Origin: an uncultured Pseudomonadales bacterium
GTDB lineage: Bacteria > Pseudomonadota > Gammaproteobacteria > Pseudomonadales > Azotimanducaceae
Direction of reading: 5' to 3'
Assembly: GCA_905182095.1 (NCBI GenBank)
Contig: CAJJAQ010000020.1
Location: 1 to 64,000 of the forward strand
Length of the DNA: 64,000 nucleotides
In this document: positions 8,838 through 19,158 of the stretch, piece by piece
How the letters are laid out: every line of letters starts with the position of its first letter
Numbering within the stretch: the stretch's first letter is position 1
Notes under the pieces: model-generated
The model's input: only the letters and a program-made list of their open reading frames with translations
Database searches by the model: none
Told to the model about the DNA's origin: nothing
Made by a program: the position numbers and the translations under genes

Positions 8838-10469
8838 TTATCGCTTGGCCTTTGGCTGCGACCGTTTTTTCGATGGCTTTGTCACTGTCTCTACGGCTGT
8901 CTTTACTGCTGCCTTGGCTGCTGCCTTGGCTGCCGCAGACTCTGCGCGGCGAACTGACGCTGCATACCACAAATACATTAGCCCATAGGCCCGCCAGGGT
9001 TGCCACGGCTCGGCTTGCAACTTTGCTTTCGCTGGCGTGGTCTCCAACTGCTTCAGCACCACCCAGTCATTATGCGGAAAGGCGTCAGGATCTTTCAGCA
9101 CCCGCAGGCGAATATAGTTAACTGTCCACGGACCAATACCCTTTATTTGCGTTAGCGCCTCAACAAAAGCCTCGGCTTTCAGCCCTTCGTCGAAGGTCAC
9201 GCCTTGATCTATTACTTGTTGTGCCACGGTACTGATGGCCCGGCCCCGATTACCGGGCATGCCCAGCTCGGCTATCTGTTTATCGACCAGCTGCTCGGGA
9301 CTAGGGAAATCGCCACCGCCGTAGCGCGCAATCATGGCATTGGCTAACTCTGTACCGCGAGCCACGCTGACCTGCTGACCGAGAATAGCCCGCACACAGG
9401 TTTCAAAGCCGTCCCAAGCTCCGGGCACACGTAGTCCAGGGGCAGCGTTCACCCAAGGCGCCAAAAAACTGTCCGCAGACAAATGTTTGTGCAGCGTTGC
9501 GCCGTCTGTGGGTAAATCAAATACACGCCCGAGCCGACGCAACAATTGATAAATCGGTTCACCACCTAACGGTAAGTAGGCGATCAATTGATTATCTCGA
9601 CGCTCGACCCTCAACCAAGATTCAACTTCCCCGGCTTTACTTAAGCGGCGGCGAAAAACCTGCCCATGCTCACCATCGAATACTTCCTCAACACCTTCCA
9701 ATGCCCGCCCGTGAAGATAATTGAATACCCAAGCAAAGTCGTAAGGCATACGCACCGGCAACACCACCCGCAGACTGAGACCTTGTTCACCCTCATTGGA
9801 TTGCTGTGCGGTGTCGTTTTGCGCTGATTTTTCCGAGCCCTTTTTTGCTGCATTGTGCTGGGCGGGTTTGCGCTTACGCAGTGCGCTAGGAGAACTGTCA
9901 AACAACAAGCGCAGCTCCTTATTAAACTGGCTGACACTACCGTAGCCAGCATGCTCCGCCAGTTCAGACAATTTCAACTGACTTTGTTGTAGCAATTTTT
10001 TGGCCGTTTGGCCGCGCTTAATACGCGCAATGGCAACAGGACTGGCGCCCAAGGTTTCGGCGAACAGACGGTCCAAATGCCGCGGACTGAGTTGCAGAGT
10101 TAGCGCTAGATCGGTAACGCTATGATCGTTCAAAAACCCCGCTTCGATCATAGCCAAGCCTTTAGCCACATGCCGATTGCCTATGGCCCAGTCAGGCACA
10201 GGCAAGCTCTGATCTGGCACGCAACGCAGGCACGCGCGGTAGCCAGCTTCCTGAGCACCAGCGCCGCAAACAAAGTAGCGGACGTTTTCTTCTTTAGGAA
10301 TACGCGCAGGGCAACTAGGCCGGCAATAAACGCCAGTGGTCACCACCGCAACAATGAAACGCCCATCAAAGCGCTGATCTCTACTCAGACGGGCTTGCTG
10401 CCGCGCAGCTAAGGTAGGCGCAGCAGAGCCAACTGGAAGATTTTCACCAACAGGTATTTTCCCCTTCAT
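8838..10469 (-). CDS. Ada N-terminal (metal-binding + AraC HTH) fused to AlkA 3-methyladenine DNA glycosylase
   Basis: GVYCRPSCPARIPKEENVRYF...ACLRCVPDQ (Ada Cys4), AraC-type HTH, ILGQQVSVARGTELA and TQIKGIGPWTVNYIRLRVLKDPDAFPHNDWVV (HhH-GPD); Ala/Lys-rich tail. Confidence 0.92.
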   Translation of the reverse strand: MKGKIPVGENLPVGSAAPTLAARQQARLSRDQRFDGRFIVAVVTTGVYCRPSCPARIPKEENVRYFVCGAGAQEAGYRACLRCVPDQSLPVPDWAIGNRHVAKGLAMIEAGFLNDHSVTDLALTLQLSPRHLDRLFAETLGASPVAIARIKRGQTAKKLLQQSQLKLSELAEHAGYGSVSQFNKELRLLFDSSPSALRKRKPAQHNAAKKGSEKSAQNDTAQQSNEGEQGLSLRVVLPVRMPYDFAWVFNYLHGRALEGVEEVFDGEHGQVFRRRLSKAGEVESWLRVERRDNQLIAYLPLGGEPIYQLLRRLGRVFDLPTDGATLHKHLSADSFLAPWVNAAPGLRVPGAWDGFETCVRAILGQQVSVARGTELANAMIARYGGGDFPSPEQLVDKQIAELGMPGNRGRAISTVAQQVIDQGVTFDEGLKAEAFVEALTQIKGIGPWTVNYIRLRVLKDPDAFPHNDWVVLKQLETTPAKAKLQAEPWQPWRAYGLMYLWYAASVRRAESAAAKAAAKAAVKTAVETVTKPSKKRSQPKAKR

Positions 10470-10650
10470 AGCGCCACTATAATCAAAGATAGTGAGAAAA
10501 ACTGCTCATATTCGGACATTAGAAAAAATCCTTTTGCGGCTGTTTTTGCGCCAAAAAGTGCTGTGTGCAACATCAAGTTGGGCAAAATATCAAATGTGCG
10601 GATGATCAATGTTTCAGCTAATGTAGTGTTTTTATAAGAATGAGACTGCA

Positions 10651-11349
10651 ATGGCTGAACCCGCATGGAACGAACCTTCAGACCTGATTATTGAGCAAAT
10701 CGAAATTGGGCCGATGCAAAACTTCACTTATATCATCGGTTGCAGGACAACTAGAGAAGTTGTCATTGTTGACCCAGCCTGGGATATCGACAGCATGGTC
10801 AAGCACATCAACGAAAAGGGTTACAAGCTCACAGCCGCACTGGCTACCCACTACCACCCTGATCACATTGGCGGTTCATTCAGCGGCAACAATGTAGAAG
10901 GCATCGCCAAACTGCTTGAAGTAAACCCGGTCAAACTTTATGCCCATAAACTTGAAGCCCAAGGCATTAAGAAAGTCACCGAAATTTCGGACTCAGATAT
11001 TGAGAAAGTAGAATCTGGCGACCGACTAAAAGTTGGCGACATAGAAATTGAGTTTTTACACACCCCGGGACACACACCCGGCAGCCAATGCTTTAAAGTC
11101 AAAAATACGCTGATCAGCGGCGACACCTTATTCATTAACGGCTGCGGCCGAGTTGACTTGCCCGGCGCAAACTCAGAAGACATGTATCACAGCATGCAAA
11201 AACTTTGCTGCCTACCAGACGACACCTTGTTATTACCCGGCCATAACTACGGCCATATCCCAAATGCCAGCATGGGCGAAACGAAAAAATCTAATACCTA
11301 TTTGCGTATAAACGATATCGATACGTGGACATCACTTATGGGCCACTAG
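10651..11349 (+). CDS. Metallo-beta-lactamase-fold hydrolase (glyoxalase II-like/YcbL-like)
   Basis: THYHPDHIGG, HTPGHTPGSQCF, SGDTLFINGCGRVD, LPGHNYG. Confidence 0.9.
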   Translation: MAEPAWNEPSDLIIEQIEIGPMQNFTYIIGCRTTREVVIVDPAWDIDSMVKHINEKGYKLTAALATHYHPDHIGGSFSGNNVEGIAKLLEVNPVKLYAHKLEAQGIKKVTEISDSDIEKVESGDRLKVGDIEIEFLHTPGHTPGSQCFKVKNTLISGDTLFINGCGRVDLPGANSEDMYHSMQKLCCLPDDTLLLPGHNYGHIPNASMGETKKSNTYLRINDIDTWTSLMGH

Positions 11350-11437
11350 TACTACCCATTAGTCCGTACAACCAGTGGTGAGCCCAGCTTCACCGCTGTT
11401 AGCGGGACTTGGGCAAAAGACAGAAGAGAGGGAAAAG

Positions 11438-12295
11438 ATGAAGACAGGAACTTTTACTGGCTTTGAGGTTAGCCTTCGGAACAACGGCGTTGCTTGGTTT
11501 GAGCTGAATACGCCCGAGCGCATGAACGGCATGACCACCGCCATAAAACGCGACCTCATTGAGGCCATTACCCAAGCTCAAATGGATAACACAGTGCGGG
11601 TACTGGTATTCACCGGCCAAGGCAGAGCCTTTTGCGCTGGTGATGATTTAAAAGGTTACAAAGGCGGCGACATGCCCGGTAACCCATTAGTCGACCCCAT
11701 ACCCGGCGGTCATGATAACGCACTGGGCACCTACAACGGTTTGCGCAGCATCTCCCAACAACTCAACACCACCATTCGCAATCTCGACAAACTGACTATT
11801 TGCGCCATCAACGGCATAGCCATCCAAACTGGCTTCTCACTGGCATTGTCTTGTGACTTCCGCATTGCGGCAAAATCTGCTCGCATGGGTAGTGCAACCC
11901 TGCGCTTTGGCCTGCTCCCCGACGAAGGCGGGCAATATCTTTTGGTGCGCACACTAGGGTTACCAAAGGCCTTAGATTTTTTAATGCGCAAAAAGATCGT
12001 TAGCGCTGATGAAGCCCTAACCTTAGATCTGGTTCACGAGGTTGTCGCTGACGATGCGTTGCCTGCAGCCGCCATGGCAATGGCGGAAGAATTTGCTCAA
12101 GGGCCACAAGTTGCCATGCGTCTACTCAAGCGCTCGCTCTACAATGCAGCGGAGCAAGATTGGACCCACGCCTTGGATGAAATTGCATCTAAAACAGCCA
12201 TTGCGGATCATCATCCAGACGCAGAAGAAGGCATTAAGGCCTTTATCGAAAAACGCGACCCACAATTTAACGCTTGGCTTGAGGAGCAATCATGA
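11438..12295 (+). CDS. Enoyl-CoA hydratase/isomerase family protein
   Basis: Crotonase motifs RAFCAGDDLKGYK, CAINGIAIQTGFSLALSCDFRIA. ATG 11438 preferred over the track start 11375. Confidence 0.88.
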   Translation: MKTGTFTGFEVSLRNNGVAWFELNTPERMNGMTTAIKRDLIEAITQAQMDNTVRVLVFTGQGRAFCAGDDLKGYKGGDMPGNPLVDPIPGGHDNALGTYNGLRSISQQLNTTIRNLDKLTICAINGIAIQTGFSLALSCDFRIAAKSARMGSATLRFGLLPDEGGQYLLVRTLGLPKALDFLMRKKIVSADEALTLDLVHEVVADDALPAAAMAMAEEFAQGPQVAMRLLKRSLYNAAEQDWTHALDEIASKTAIADHHPDAEEGIKAFIEKRDPQFNAWLEEQS

Positions 12296-13032
12296 ACGAA
12301 TTTGTTACTTACACCTCTGCGGCAAACATTGCCACCATCACCATTAATCGCCCCGACCGAATGAACGCGTTAAACGAAACCGTAATACTTGGCTTACAAG
12401 CAGCTTGGCACCGGTTTGATGAAAGCGAAGACAGAGTAGCCATCCTTCACGCCGCCGGAGATCGCGCTTTTTCCGTAGGTGCTGATGTAAAAGATGCGCC
12501 CAAAGAAATGTGGCAAGGTGTCCCTAGCATTGGCGTTGGCACGCGCAAACCCATCATCGCCGCAGTACACGGTTGGTGCATTGGCGGCGCCTACGTCATT
12601 GTGCAAATGTGCGACTTAGTAGTGGCCTCAGAAAATACAGTTTTCAAATACCCAGAAGCACAGCTAGGTTTTACCGGCGGATTGATTAGCAGTGCTGTTG
12701 CACGTATTCCCCACAAAGTGGCTATGGAATTCATGCTGCTAGGCGAAGACTTTGACGCGCAAAGAGCACTAAGCGCAGGCATGGTGAATAAGGTCGTAGC
12801 CAAAGGCGAGGAACTTGAGGCAGCGCACAAATGGGCAACCATCTTGGCCAACTCAGCACCATTAGTTGTAGAGACTTTAAAGGAGTTCAGCTTGGCCACG
12901 ATGAATCAAAGCCCTGCGGAAATAGGCGCCATTGCTAGAGACACCTTGCTAACCATTCGCACCAGTGAAGACGGCGCAGAAGGGCGCAAGGCATTTGGAG
13001 AAAAGCGCACCCCTGAATTTAAGGGCCAATAA
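12292..13032 (+). CDS. Enoyl-CoA hydratase/isomerase family protein
   Basis: RAFSVGADVKDAP, AAVHGWCIGGAYVIVQMCDLVVAS; ATGA overlap with the preceding gene. Confidence 0.88.
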   Translation: MNEFVTYTSAANIATITINRPDRMNALNETVILGLQAAWHRFDESEDRVAILHAAGDRAFSVGADVKDAPKEMWQGVPSIGVGTRKPIIAAVHGWCIGGAYVIVQMCDLVVASENTVFKYPEAQLGFTGGLISSAVARIPHKVAMEFMLLGEDFDAQRALSAGMVNKVVAKGEELEAAHKWATILANSAPLVVETLKEFSLATMNQSPAEIGAIARDTLLTIRTSEDGAEGRKAFGEKRTPEFKGQ

Positions 13033-13140
13033 ACACCTTACCCAGAGGAGGGCGGCCCAAGTGTCGTTCTAGGGTTCGTTCTAGATGCAGTTCTAAATAT
13101 CGATCCAGGTACCGGGCATGCCGGCTTAGAAACTTTAGCG

Positions 13141-15420
13141 CTAAGCCAGCGCTTTCTTCACTGCGTCAGCGCTAATAGGCAAGTGCCTTACCCGCGCGCC
13201 AGAAGCGGCAAAGATTGCGTTACCAATAGCCGGCCCAACGACTGTGGTGGCTGGCTCACCCAACCCTACAGATTGCAGCTCGCTATCGACAAACTCAATA
13301 TCAAGTTCAGGCACATCGGCCATGCGCAAAGGTTGATAACTGTTCAAGTTCACATCCTTAACCTGGCCGTTAACAAACTCCGTCCCTTCATGTAGCGCCA
13401 TACTTACGCCCCACAAAGCAGCACCTTCGGTCTGCGCCAGTGCGCCATCTGGATGCACAATTGAACCCGCATCAATAACGATTGTGAGCTTCTGCAAAGT
13501 CACGCTACCAGATGCTTTATTCACTGCGACTTGAGCCACGCAAGCAGACCACGTTGGCATATCGCGCTCTTGGCCAAATGTTGTGGCAATACCCATGCCT
13601 ACACCTTCCGGCAACACTTTACCCCAACCGGCTTTGTCAGCGGCACGCTGTAACACGTTAGCCATTCGCGAGGCACCGCCTACAGAGTTCGGAGCATGGC
13701 CCGCGTTCTTACCACGACCTGTCAGCAACTGCTTGCGTAAAGCGACGGGATCAATACCTTTGCTGTGGGCTACTTCATCCACAAAACTCTCAAGTGCCCA
13801 GTTAGTCCAACCCGGACCCACAGACCGCAGCCAACCCGGTCTAAACGTGGCATTAGCTAAATCGTTTTTAATTGCGCGGACTCTATGCGCGCCTACGTCA
13901 TACCAATGTTGGGCGCCATTAATTGAAAATGGATCAAACTTTTCGCCATTAGTGCCTGTACCCAAAAAGCTTGGCACCATGGCCGAAGTAGGCCAACCAG
14001 CAGTGGCGTGATGCTGCATACCAACAATCTTCTCGGCACTGTCAAAAGCCATACTGACCTTCTGTACTGAAGCTGATCGAGGCGAGTCAAAGCGTGAGTC
14101 GTCTTCTCTAGAGAACACAACTTTTACTGGCTTACCCAATGCTTTTGCCGCCAGCAAAGCCGGCACACCATAGTCACCATTCAAGCGCCGGCCAAAACCG
14201 CCGCCCAATAAATAGGTGCGCATAACCACTTTTTCTACCGGCACTTCCAATGCCTCGGCGAGCGTAGGTAAGATCAGTGACTGCCACTGGTTACCCGTAT
14301 GCAATTCCCAGCGGCCATCTTTCTGCAAACCGATGGCGTTCACCGGCTCTAACTGAAAGTGCAAAACCGTACTGGTGGTATAGGTTTGGCTTAAGACAGA
14401 GTCTGCGGCGACAAATGTTGCGTCTACTTCACCGTCTTCAACGACTAACGAGCCGCTCGAGCCCTCAATTAGCTCAGCGCCTCGATTGAGAATATCTTGC
14501 TCTGTCACTCGGGCGGTGGCACCAGCGTCCCACTCAACTGTAATCAAACGCTCGGCACGCTGCGCCGCATGGAACGAATCAGCAATCACCAACGCCCATC
14601 CGGGCACTGTATTAGATGGGTCTTTCAGCACCAAAGTTTGCTGATAGCCCTTAACATTTTTCGCCCGGCTGTCATCCACCGATTTAACCCAAGAGCCATA
14701 ACGCGTTGGTGGCACAATAGGCTTGGCATAAACCATGCCTTCATAGGTGGCATCAATGCCGTAAATGGCAGCGCCATTAGTCTTGCTCGGAATGTCTAAG
14801 GCTTGTGTTTCACTGCCTATCAACTTGCGATCTTTGGCGGCTTTAATAGGCAAGCTCGCCAATTGCGCATCGGTATAACTGCGGCTGAGATTACCTTGGC
14901 TAACAATATCGCCATAACTAATGCTTTTGCCGCGACAATTCACCTGGCTGTTGGCGGCGCTACAATCGCCCACTGCAACACCTAACAAACGTGCGCCTTC
15001 TTCTATCAATGCAGTACGACCAGCTGCACCCGCTCGGCTCATAAGGTCGAAGTTTTGCCAAACAGACCAACTGCCGCCAGTAACATATAGACCGTACTTG
15101 GCTTCTGTATCTACATGGTTAACTTGTACGTCTGCCCAATCAGCCTCTAACTCTTCGGCAACAATCCGCGCAAAAGCTGTACCAATATGCTGTCCCATTT
15201 CCGCCTTGGTCACATTTACAGTGATTTGTCCTGACGGCGCAATGGAATACCAAATGGTCGGTTCAAATTTATTCGCAGACAAAGCTTGGGCTGGGTCGCT
15301 GGCCAGTAATGCCGCCGGCATAAAAGCCAAAGTCACACCCACACTGGTGGCGCCGATCATAAATCCACGACGTGAAAGCTTTGTTGATAAAGGTTGGTCT
15401 GGAGAATTAATCTTATGCAT
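13141..15420 (-). CDS. Xanthine-dehydrogenase-family molybdopterin-binding subunit (isoquinoline 1-oxidoreductase beta-like), Tat-exported
   Basis: Twin-arginine signal LSRRGFMIGATSVGVTLAFMPAALLA; LGGGFGRRLNGDYGVPALLAAKALGKPVKVVFSREDD. Confidence 0.9.
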   Translation of the reverse strand: MHKINSPDQPLSTKLSRRGFMIGATSVGVTLAFMPAALLASDPAQALSANKFEPTIWYSIAPSGQITVNVTKAEMGQHIGTAFARIVAEELEADWADVQVNHVDTEAKYGLYVTGGSWSVWQNFDLMSRAGAAGRTALIEEGARLLGVAVGDCSAANSQVNCRGKSISYGDIVSQGNLSRSYTDAQLASLPIKAAKDRKLIGSETQALDIPSKTNGAAIYGIDATYEGMVYAKPIVPPTRYGSWVKSVDDSRAKNVKGYQQTLVLKDPSNTVPGWALVIADSFHAAQRAERLITVEWDAGATARVTEQDILNRGAELIEGSSGSLVVEDGEVDATFVAADSVLSQTYTTSTVLHFQLEPVNAIGLQKDGRWELHTGNQWQSLILPTLAEALEVPVEKVVMRTYLLGGGFGRRLNGDYGVPALLAAKALGKPVKVVFSREDDSRFDSPRSASVQKVSMAFDSAEKIVGMQHHATAGWPTSAMVPSFLGTGTNGEKFDPFSINGAQHWYDVGAHRVRAIKNDLANATFRPGWLRSVGPGWTNWALESFVDEVAHSKGIDPVALRKQLLTGRGKNAGHAPNSVGGASRMANVLQRAADKAGWGKVLPEGVGMGIATTFGQERDMPTWSACVAQVAVNKASGSVTLQKLTIVIDAGSIVHPDGALAQTEGAALWGVSMALHEGTEFVNGQVKDVNLNSYQPLRMADVPELDIEFVDSELQSVGLGEPATTVVGPAIGNAIFAASGARVRHLPISADAVKKALA

Positions 15421-15895
15421 TTTGCGTCTCCTGCTGAGCAGCGGCATTGATTACAGCCAACTTAATGGCTTTCTTAATGCGCACATACGCCATGCAACGA
15501 CATAAATTGCCGTTCATAGCTGTTTCAATTTCAGCGTCGCTTGGATCTGCGTTGTAAGCCAAAAGACTAGCGGCCTGCATAATTTGACCAGACTGGCAGT
15601 AACCACATTGCGGGGTTTGCGCCTCTACCCAGGCCCGCTGCAACGGGTGATCGCCGTTTTCAGATAAACCTTCAATGGTAGTGATATTGCTACCGGCAAC
15701 ATTGGCAAGTGGGGTGATACAAGAGCGTTGGGCAACGCCATCTACATGCACAGTACAAGCCCCACAAAGACCAATACCACAGCCAAACTTGGTGCCCTTA
15801 AGATTTAGCTCATCGCGTACCGCCCACAAAAGCGGCGTATCGTCTGGCACATCCAGCTCAACACTAAGACCGTTAATCTCGAACTTAATAGACAT
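15413..15895 (-). CDS. (2Fe-2S)-binding subunit, isoquinoline 1-oxidoreductase alpha-like
   Basis: GTKFGCGIGLCGACTVHVDG and QCGYCQSGQIMQA...NGNLCRCMAYVRI. ATG 15895 chosen. Confidence 0.93.
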   Translation of the reverse strand: MSIKFEINGLSVELDVPDDTPLLWAVRDELNLKGTKFGCGIGLCGACTVHVDGVAQRSCITPLANVAGSNITTIEGLSENGDHPLQRAWVEAQTPQCGYCQSGQIMQAASLLAYNADPSDAEIETAMNGNLCRCMAYVRIKKAIKLAVINAAAQQETQNA

Positions 15896-15997
15896 GTTTT
15901 GGCTCCCCAAATAAAACCTCACAATAGCGAAAGGTAGGAAGATCAAGCAAGCCAAAGTGTAGACAATTAGTTCACAAGCTAGCGGTTGAAATACACT

Positions 15998-17161
15998 CTA
16001 TAGCTTCATCTCCCCAAAGCACTTGCGCACCTCGCTAATATATAGCTCAGGCTGCTCAAAGGCCGCAAAGTGCCCGCCCTTGTCCAGCTCATTCCAATAG
16101 ACAATATTGGTATAAAGCTTTTCCGCCCAGCTGCGTGGCGATGGCACAATCTCTTTGGGAAAAATGCTACAGCCAGTAGGCACTTCAACGGTTGCACCGG
16201 CGCCAGAAAACGCCGTACCAAAGCTCTCCCAATACAAACGAGCAGAGGACGCACCATTGCCACCCAGCCAATAAAACATGACGTTGTCTAGTAACTCCTG
16301 ACGCGTTAGCACATTTTCCGGATCGCCCTGACAATCTGTCCACTCATAAAACTTTTCAATCACCCAAGCAGCCTGTCCCATGGGCGAGTCCACAAGCCCA
16401 TAACCCAAAGTTTGCGGACGCGTCGCCTGCTGCTTGGAATATCCCGCACCCCACTGGGCATAATAACCAGCGGCTTTCAGGGCAATAGTGTCCTTTTCAG
16501 TGGGGTTTTTAAGGGCTTCTTTGGTGGCGCCAACCGTGGGCATATTGACGTGAATGCCCGCGCAATGACCAAAGTTCTGACGACCAATACCGGTAGTCAC
16601 AGCCGATCCCCAATCGCCACCTTGAGCAAAATAACGCTCATAGCCCAAGCGGCACATCAACGTGTCCCAAGCCGAACAAATTTTTTCCACACCCCAACCC
16701 GTAGCCGTAGGTTTAGCCGAAAAGCCATAGCCCGGTAACGAAGGACACACCACATGAAACGCATCTTCCGCACGACCACCATGGGCAACAGGATCGGTTA
16801 AAGGACCAATGACTTTATGAAACTCCACCACCGAACCGGGCCAGCCGTGGGTGATTAGCAAAGGCCGGGCACCGGGCACTTTGCTCGGTTGATGAATAAA
16901 GTGAATGTCTAGACCATCGATCTCAGTGAGATATTGATCGAACTCATTAAAGTAAGCTTCGCGCTCACGCCAATCGTAGTCATTGAGCCAGTAGTCACGC
17001 AGTGACATGGCATACACTAAGGGCAAGCCCTGACTCCAGTCATCTGGCGTTTCAGCGTCCGCCCAACGGGTATTAGCAAGCCGATGCTTGAGATCACTAA
17101 TGTCATCATCACTGATGTTGATATTAAAAGACCTGACCAACTCTGCGTCATTAGATGACAT
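15998..17161 (-). CDS. Epoxide hydrolase (alpha/beta hydrolase with N-terminal EHN domain)
   Basis: FNINISDDDISDLKHRLANTRW, LLITHGWPGSVVEFHKVI, QGGDWGSAVTT, DKGGHFAAFEQPELY. Confidence 0.92.
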   Translation of the reverse strand: MSSNDAELVRSFNINISDDDISDLKHRLANTRWADAETPDDWSQGLPLVYAMSLRDYWLNDYDWREREAYFNEFDQYLTEIDGLDIHFIHQPSKVPGARPLLITHGWPGSVVEFHKVIGPLTDPVAHGGRAEDAFHVVCPSLPGYGFSAKPTATGWGVEKICSAWDTLMCRLGYERYFAQGGDWGSAVTTGIGRQNFGHCAGIHVNMPTVGATKEALKNPTEKDTIALKAAGYYAQWGAGYSKQQATRPQTLGYGLVDSPMGQAAWVIEKFYEWTDCQGDPENVLTRQELLDNVMFYWLGGNGASSARLYWESFGTAFSGAGATVEVPTGCSIFPKEIVPSPRSWAEKLYTNIVYWNELDKGGHFAAFEQPELYISEVRKCFGEMKL

Positions 17162-17482
17162 CTACACTCTCCCAAATAGAAAACAACACTGCCGCCCTTT
17201 TTACTACAAATGGGATTTGAAGGATAAGACTAATGCACAAAGCCGCAAATCTCCCAGCTAGCCAAGAAGGCGCCAGAGTCACCTAAGTTGCAACAGCCGC
17301 AAGGCACTCAAATCACAGACCAAGGTCGCGAGATTTACAACAACATCTGCAAACACCGCCACAGCTTTCTCCCTCTCGGCGGAGCAATACTGGTGAAAAT
17401 AGGCTTTTGCATTCATAATGAAATGAAAAGGGACAGCATGGCACCCCCTCTCCAACTTAACTTTTAGACTGGCAGGACCTCG

Positions 17483-17971
17483 ATGACCAAAACACTTTTG
17501 CTCCTCATTTTACTAACACTCTCGCAACTCTCATTTGCAGAAGAAATCAGTGCAGAAAAAAAGCTGGTTATAGATGAGTTTCTGCAGGTCTCTGGGGAGC
17601 TAGATATAGAGCAAACAGCAAGGGCAATGACTGAAAGTTTTATAGGGATATTAGCTGAAAATCAAAGTCTTGATCCAAGAATGGCACCCATTGCTGCGGA
17701 AGAAATCGGTGCAATTATGCGGGAAGAATTTGTCGATAGCGGTTTTATCAACCGACTTGGTTACCAGACATACGGCAAGTACTTTTCGCTGTCTGAATTA
17801 AAGGATTTGGTGGCATTCTATAAGACCCCAACCGGACGAAAAATGGCTGCACGCTTACCACGGATAACTGCAGAGAAATTTACGGCTGGAGATCAACATG
17901 CACTGTCACTTGGCCCCATTATCGAAAAGCGCCTTATGGCACGATTTCGTGAGGTAGGCATTATCTTTTAG
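17483..17971 (+). CDS. Secreted DUF2059-like protein
   Basis: Signal peptide; FSLSELKDLVAFYKTPTGRKMAARLP is typical of DUF2059. Confidence 0.75.
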   Translation: MTKTLLLLILLTLSQLSFAEEISAEKKLVIDEFLQVSGELDIEQTARAMTESFIGILAENQSLDPRMAPIAAEEIGAIMREEFVDSGFINRLGYQTYGKYFSLSELKDLVAFYKTPTGRKMAARLPRITAEKFTAGDQHALSLGPIIEKRLMARFREVGIIF

Positions 17972-18563
17972 CACTAACCTAGGTCGCGGATTCCAGCCCA
18001 AGCCGCTGGCCTAAGAGCTGCCTTTGCGCAAATCGACTTTCATCACCCAAGCAACACTCTTAGATAGCTAGATAGATAGATAAATAGGATCTTTTCCACG
18101 CTGAAACTTTAGCGTTCCTTTTCCTCCGGCAACCGTACACAGTCGACCATTGCTGTGCATAAGCAACTCTGACCTCAGTAACCGGTTAATCAATCACGTT
18201 AAAGTAAGTTCCCAAATACGCAAATCCTAGTGGTCAAACCAAAGGTACGCCCTAACTTCAATTATCTGGCGCAGCAGCGTCCGCCGAATGAGTTCTCGGA
18301 ACCCACGCAGAAACCCCAAAACATGTTGAGCACATTTCATCTACAAATGGGGTTTGGGCGATATAGCTGGTTCAGGAGGCGCAAACAGCCGCGCATCTGG
18401 TCACTGCTAGCAGACGCCATGTCTCCGTGATATATCGCATGATGAAACAGCCTACCGAACGACAATGTGTGTTCGGGCTGCGCAACTCATCAGACCGCAA
18501 AAGCTACTCGGGCAAAAAAGCACCCTATTGCTAACAAGAAGTTCAAATATTGAAGGTATATTT

Positions 18564-19022
18564 ATGTTTGAAAAAATTTCATCCCTAGGGCTAACCGTTA
18601 CCTTTTTAGCTCTACTTACAAGTTGTTCTTCGACCCCGCCACCCATCTATATTGATCCGCTTTTGAACTCAGAGAATTCTGCTTCTCTGCATTTTTATCG
18701 GCCCGGTTTATCCGCTTGGATGGGCATGGCAATAGATTACAGAGTTGTGGTCGAAGACATCTAGGTCGGCTCTCTCAAAGGGCGAAAGCACATCAAAACA
18801 TTTGTTCAACCGGGCAAGAGAAGAATCGCAATCCATGAATATTTCGCGGGAGAGGGGGCTGAAGATATGGCTTTGAATATGCAACTAGAGGCAGGAAAAT
18901 CCTACTACTTTCGATTCTCTCAGCATGTTGATCAGTTGTACGTTGGTCCGTTTTTCGATCGAATATCTGGACACGGTGAACTTAGAGTAGTCCCAAAAGA
19001 GGCGTGGGATAGCAAAAAGTAG
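18564..19022 (+). pseudogene. DUF2846-like lipoprotein interrupted by one in-frame TAG at 18762-18764
   Basis: Lipobox FLALLTSC; frame continues after TAG as VGSLKGRKHIKTFVQPGKRRIAIHEYFAGEGAEDMALNMQLEAGKSYYFRFSQHVDQLYVGPFFDRISGHGELRVVPKEAWDSKK*. Confidence 0.7.
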
Positions 19023-19098
19023 GTTAAAGGGATGGCCTGCGAATCTAAATTACTAATCAACACACATCGTTAGTAGTGCGCCGCTGACCATTCGATTA

Positions 19099-19123
19099 AA
19101 GGGCTTTCATTGCGAAAGCCCTT
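19099..19123. terminator. Stem-loop 3' of mdh
   Basis: AAGGGCTTTC-attgc-GAAAGCCCTT perfect 10-bp stem. Confidence 0.65.
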
Positions 19124-19158
19124 AGCTGCGTAGTTACTGGCCGAGACCAGCAAGCACT

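Noticed and set aside
17162-17482. Possible extra cassette or attC site around the DUF2059 gene
   Set aside because: No paired RYYYAAC/GTTRRRY boxes at plausible distance.
18062-18090. GATA-type tetranucleotide run (TAGATAGCTAGATAGATAGATAAATAGG)
   Set aside because: Short, imperfect microsatellite in a noncoding spacer with no further support.
18230-18430. 66-aa ORF MVKPKVRPNFNYLAQQ...
   Set aside because: No recognisable family; composition looks like random translation of spacer DNA.
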